This document shows, one piece after another, positions 63,995 through 64,000 of a stretch of 64,000 nt of DNA. The number at the start of each line of letters is the position of its first letter. Position 1 is the stretch's first letter. A program made the position numbers and the translations under genes. Below the pieces are notes generated by a model. It did no database searches. It was not told the DNA's origin and saw nothing but the letters and a program-made list of their open reading frames with translations. Origin of the DNA: Pseudoalteromonas sp. 3D05 (lineage in GTDB: Bacteria > Pseudomonadota > Gammaproteobacteria > Enterobacterales > Alteromonadaceae); the NCBI RefSeq assembly GCF_002723455.1, contig NZ_PDUS01000004.1, forward strand, positions 154,726 to 218,725, given 5' to 3'.

Positions 63995-64000
63995 GGCAAC

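Noticed and set aside
1-64000. CRISPR arrays, tRNA or rRNA genes, prophage genes
   Set aside because: No regularly spaced repeats, cloverleaf-like segments, rRNA signatures or phage structural genes were seen on either strand.

Overview
The window looks like core chromosome of a marine gammaproteobacterium of the order Alteromonadales, most likely Pseudoalteromonas or a close relative. The evidence is moderate AT-richness, the order ftsB-ispD-ispF-truD-surE-pcm-yqaA-nlpD-rpoS next to mutS, pncC and recA, the CrbS/CrbR-acs acetate cluster, the ygiF/ygiM/cca neighbourhood, and many exported proteins of marine type (DcaP porin, TonB receptor, DUF1800/DUF1501, DUF1566). No rRNA, tRNA, CRISPR array, phage or complete insertion sequence was seen.

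Layout. 0.1-17 kb is an acetate and carbon-scavenging block: a DnaQ-like exonuclease, a cNMP/CBS/DUF294 protein, a two-subunit sodium:solute symporter, the hybrid sensor kinase CrbS, a DUF2339 membrane protein, purU, the response regulator CrbR, acetyl-CoA synthetase, and a DcaP-type porin divergent from acs. 17-19 kb holds a TonB-dependent receptor. 19-30 kb is housekeeping: recA (with a LexA box), pncC, mutS, and the rpoS-to-ftsB cluster. 30-34 kb carries small conserved proteins and a MoxR/VWA pair. 33.7-36 kb is the accessory-looking part: two secreted proteins separated by a candidate integron-type attC site, and a GNAT acetyltransferase broken by an in-frame stop. 36-39 kb has a non-canonical Nramp protein, a hibernation factor with an FNR-like box, and a palindrome-rich mobile repeat inserted at the very end of ppnP. 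39-42 kb is an exported DUF1800/DUF1501 pair. 42-51 kb holds tkt, metK (with met boxes), dgkA, an LTA-synthase-like sulfatase-fold enzyme, a START protein, a CYTH-CHAD triphosphatase and a YgiM-like protein. 51-57 kb holds an Lrp-family regulator divergent from putA, then an HD-GYP protein. 57-64 kb has gspB/gspA, cca, a DUF1566 pair and two unrecognised genes at the right edge.

How the parts work together. The porin, symporter and Acs give a plausible path for acetate from the outer membrane to acetyl-CoA, with CrbS/CrbR as its switch. A shared palindrome, TTAGTCTAA, occurs in both control regions. PutA lacks the DNA-binding domain found in autoregulating PutA proteins, and the adjacent Lrp-family gene plus a 14/15 match to the Lrp consensus offer a replacement regulator. 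Several start codons were moved downstream of the longest open frame because a Shine-Dalgarno sequence and family alignment favour the internal start. All homology statements rest on recognising sequences from memory; no database was searched.
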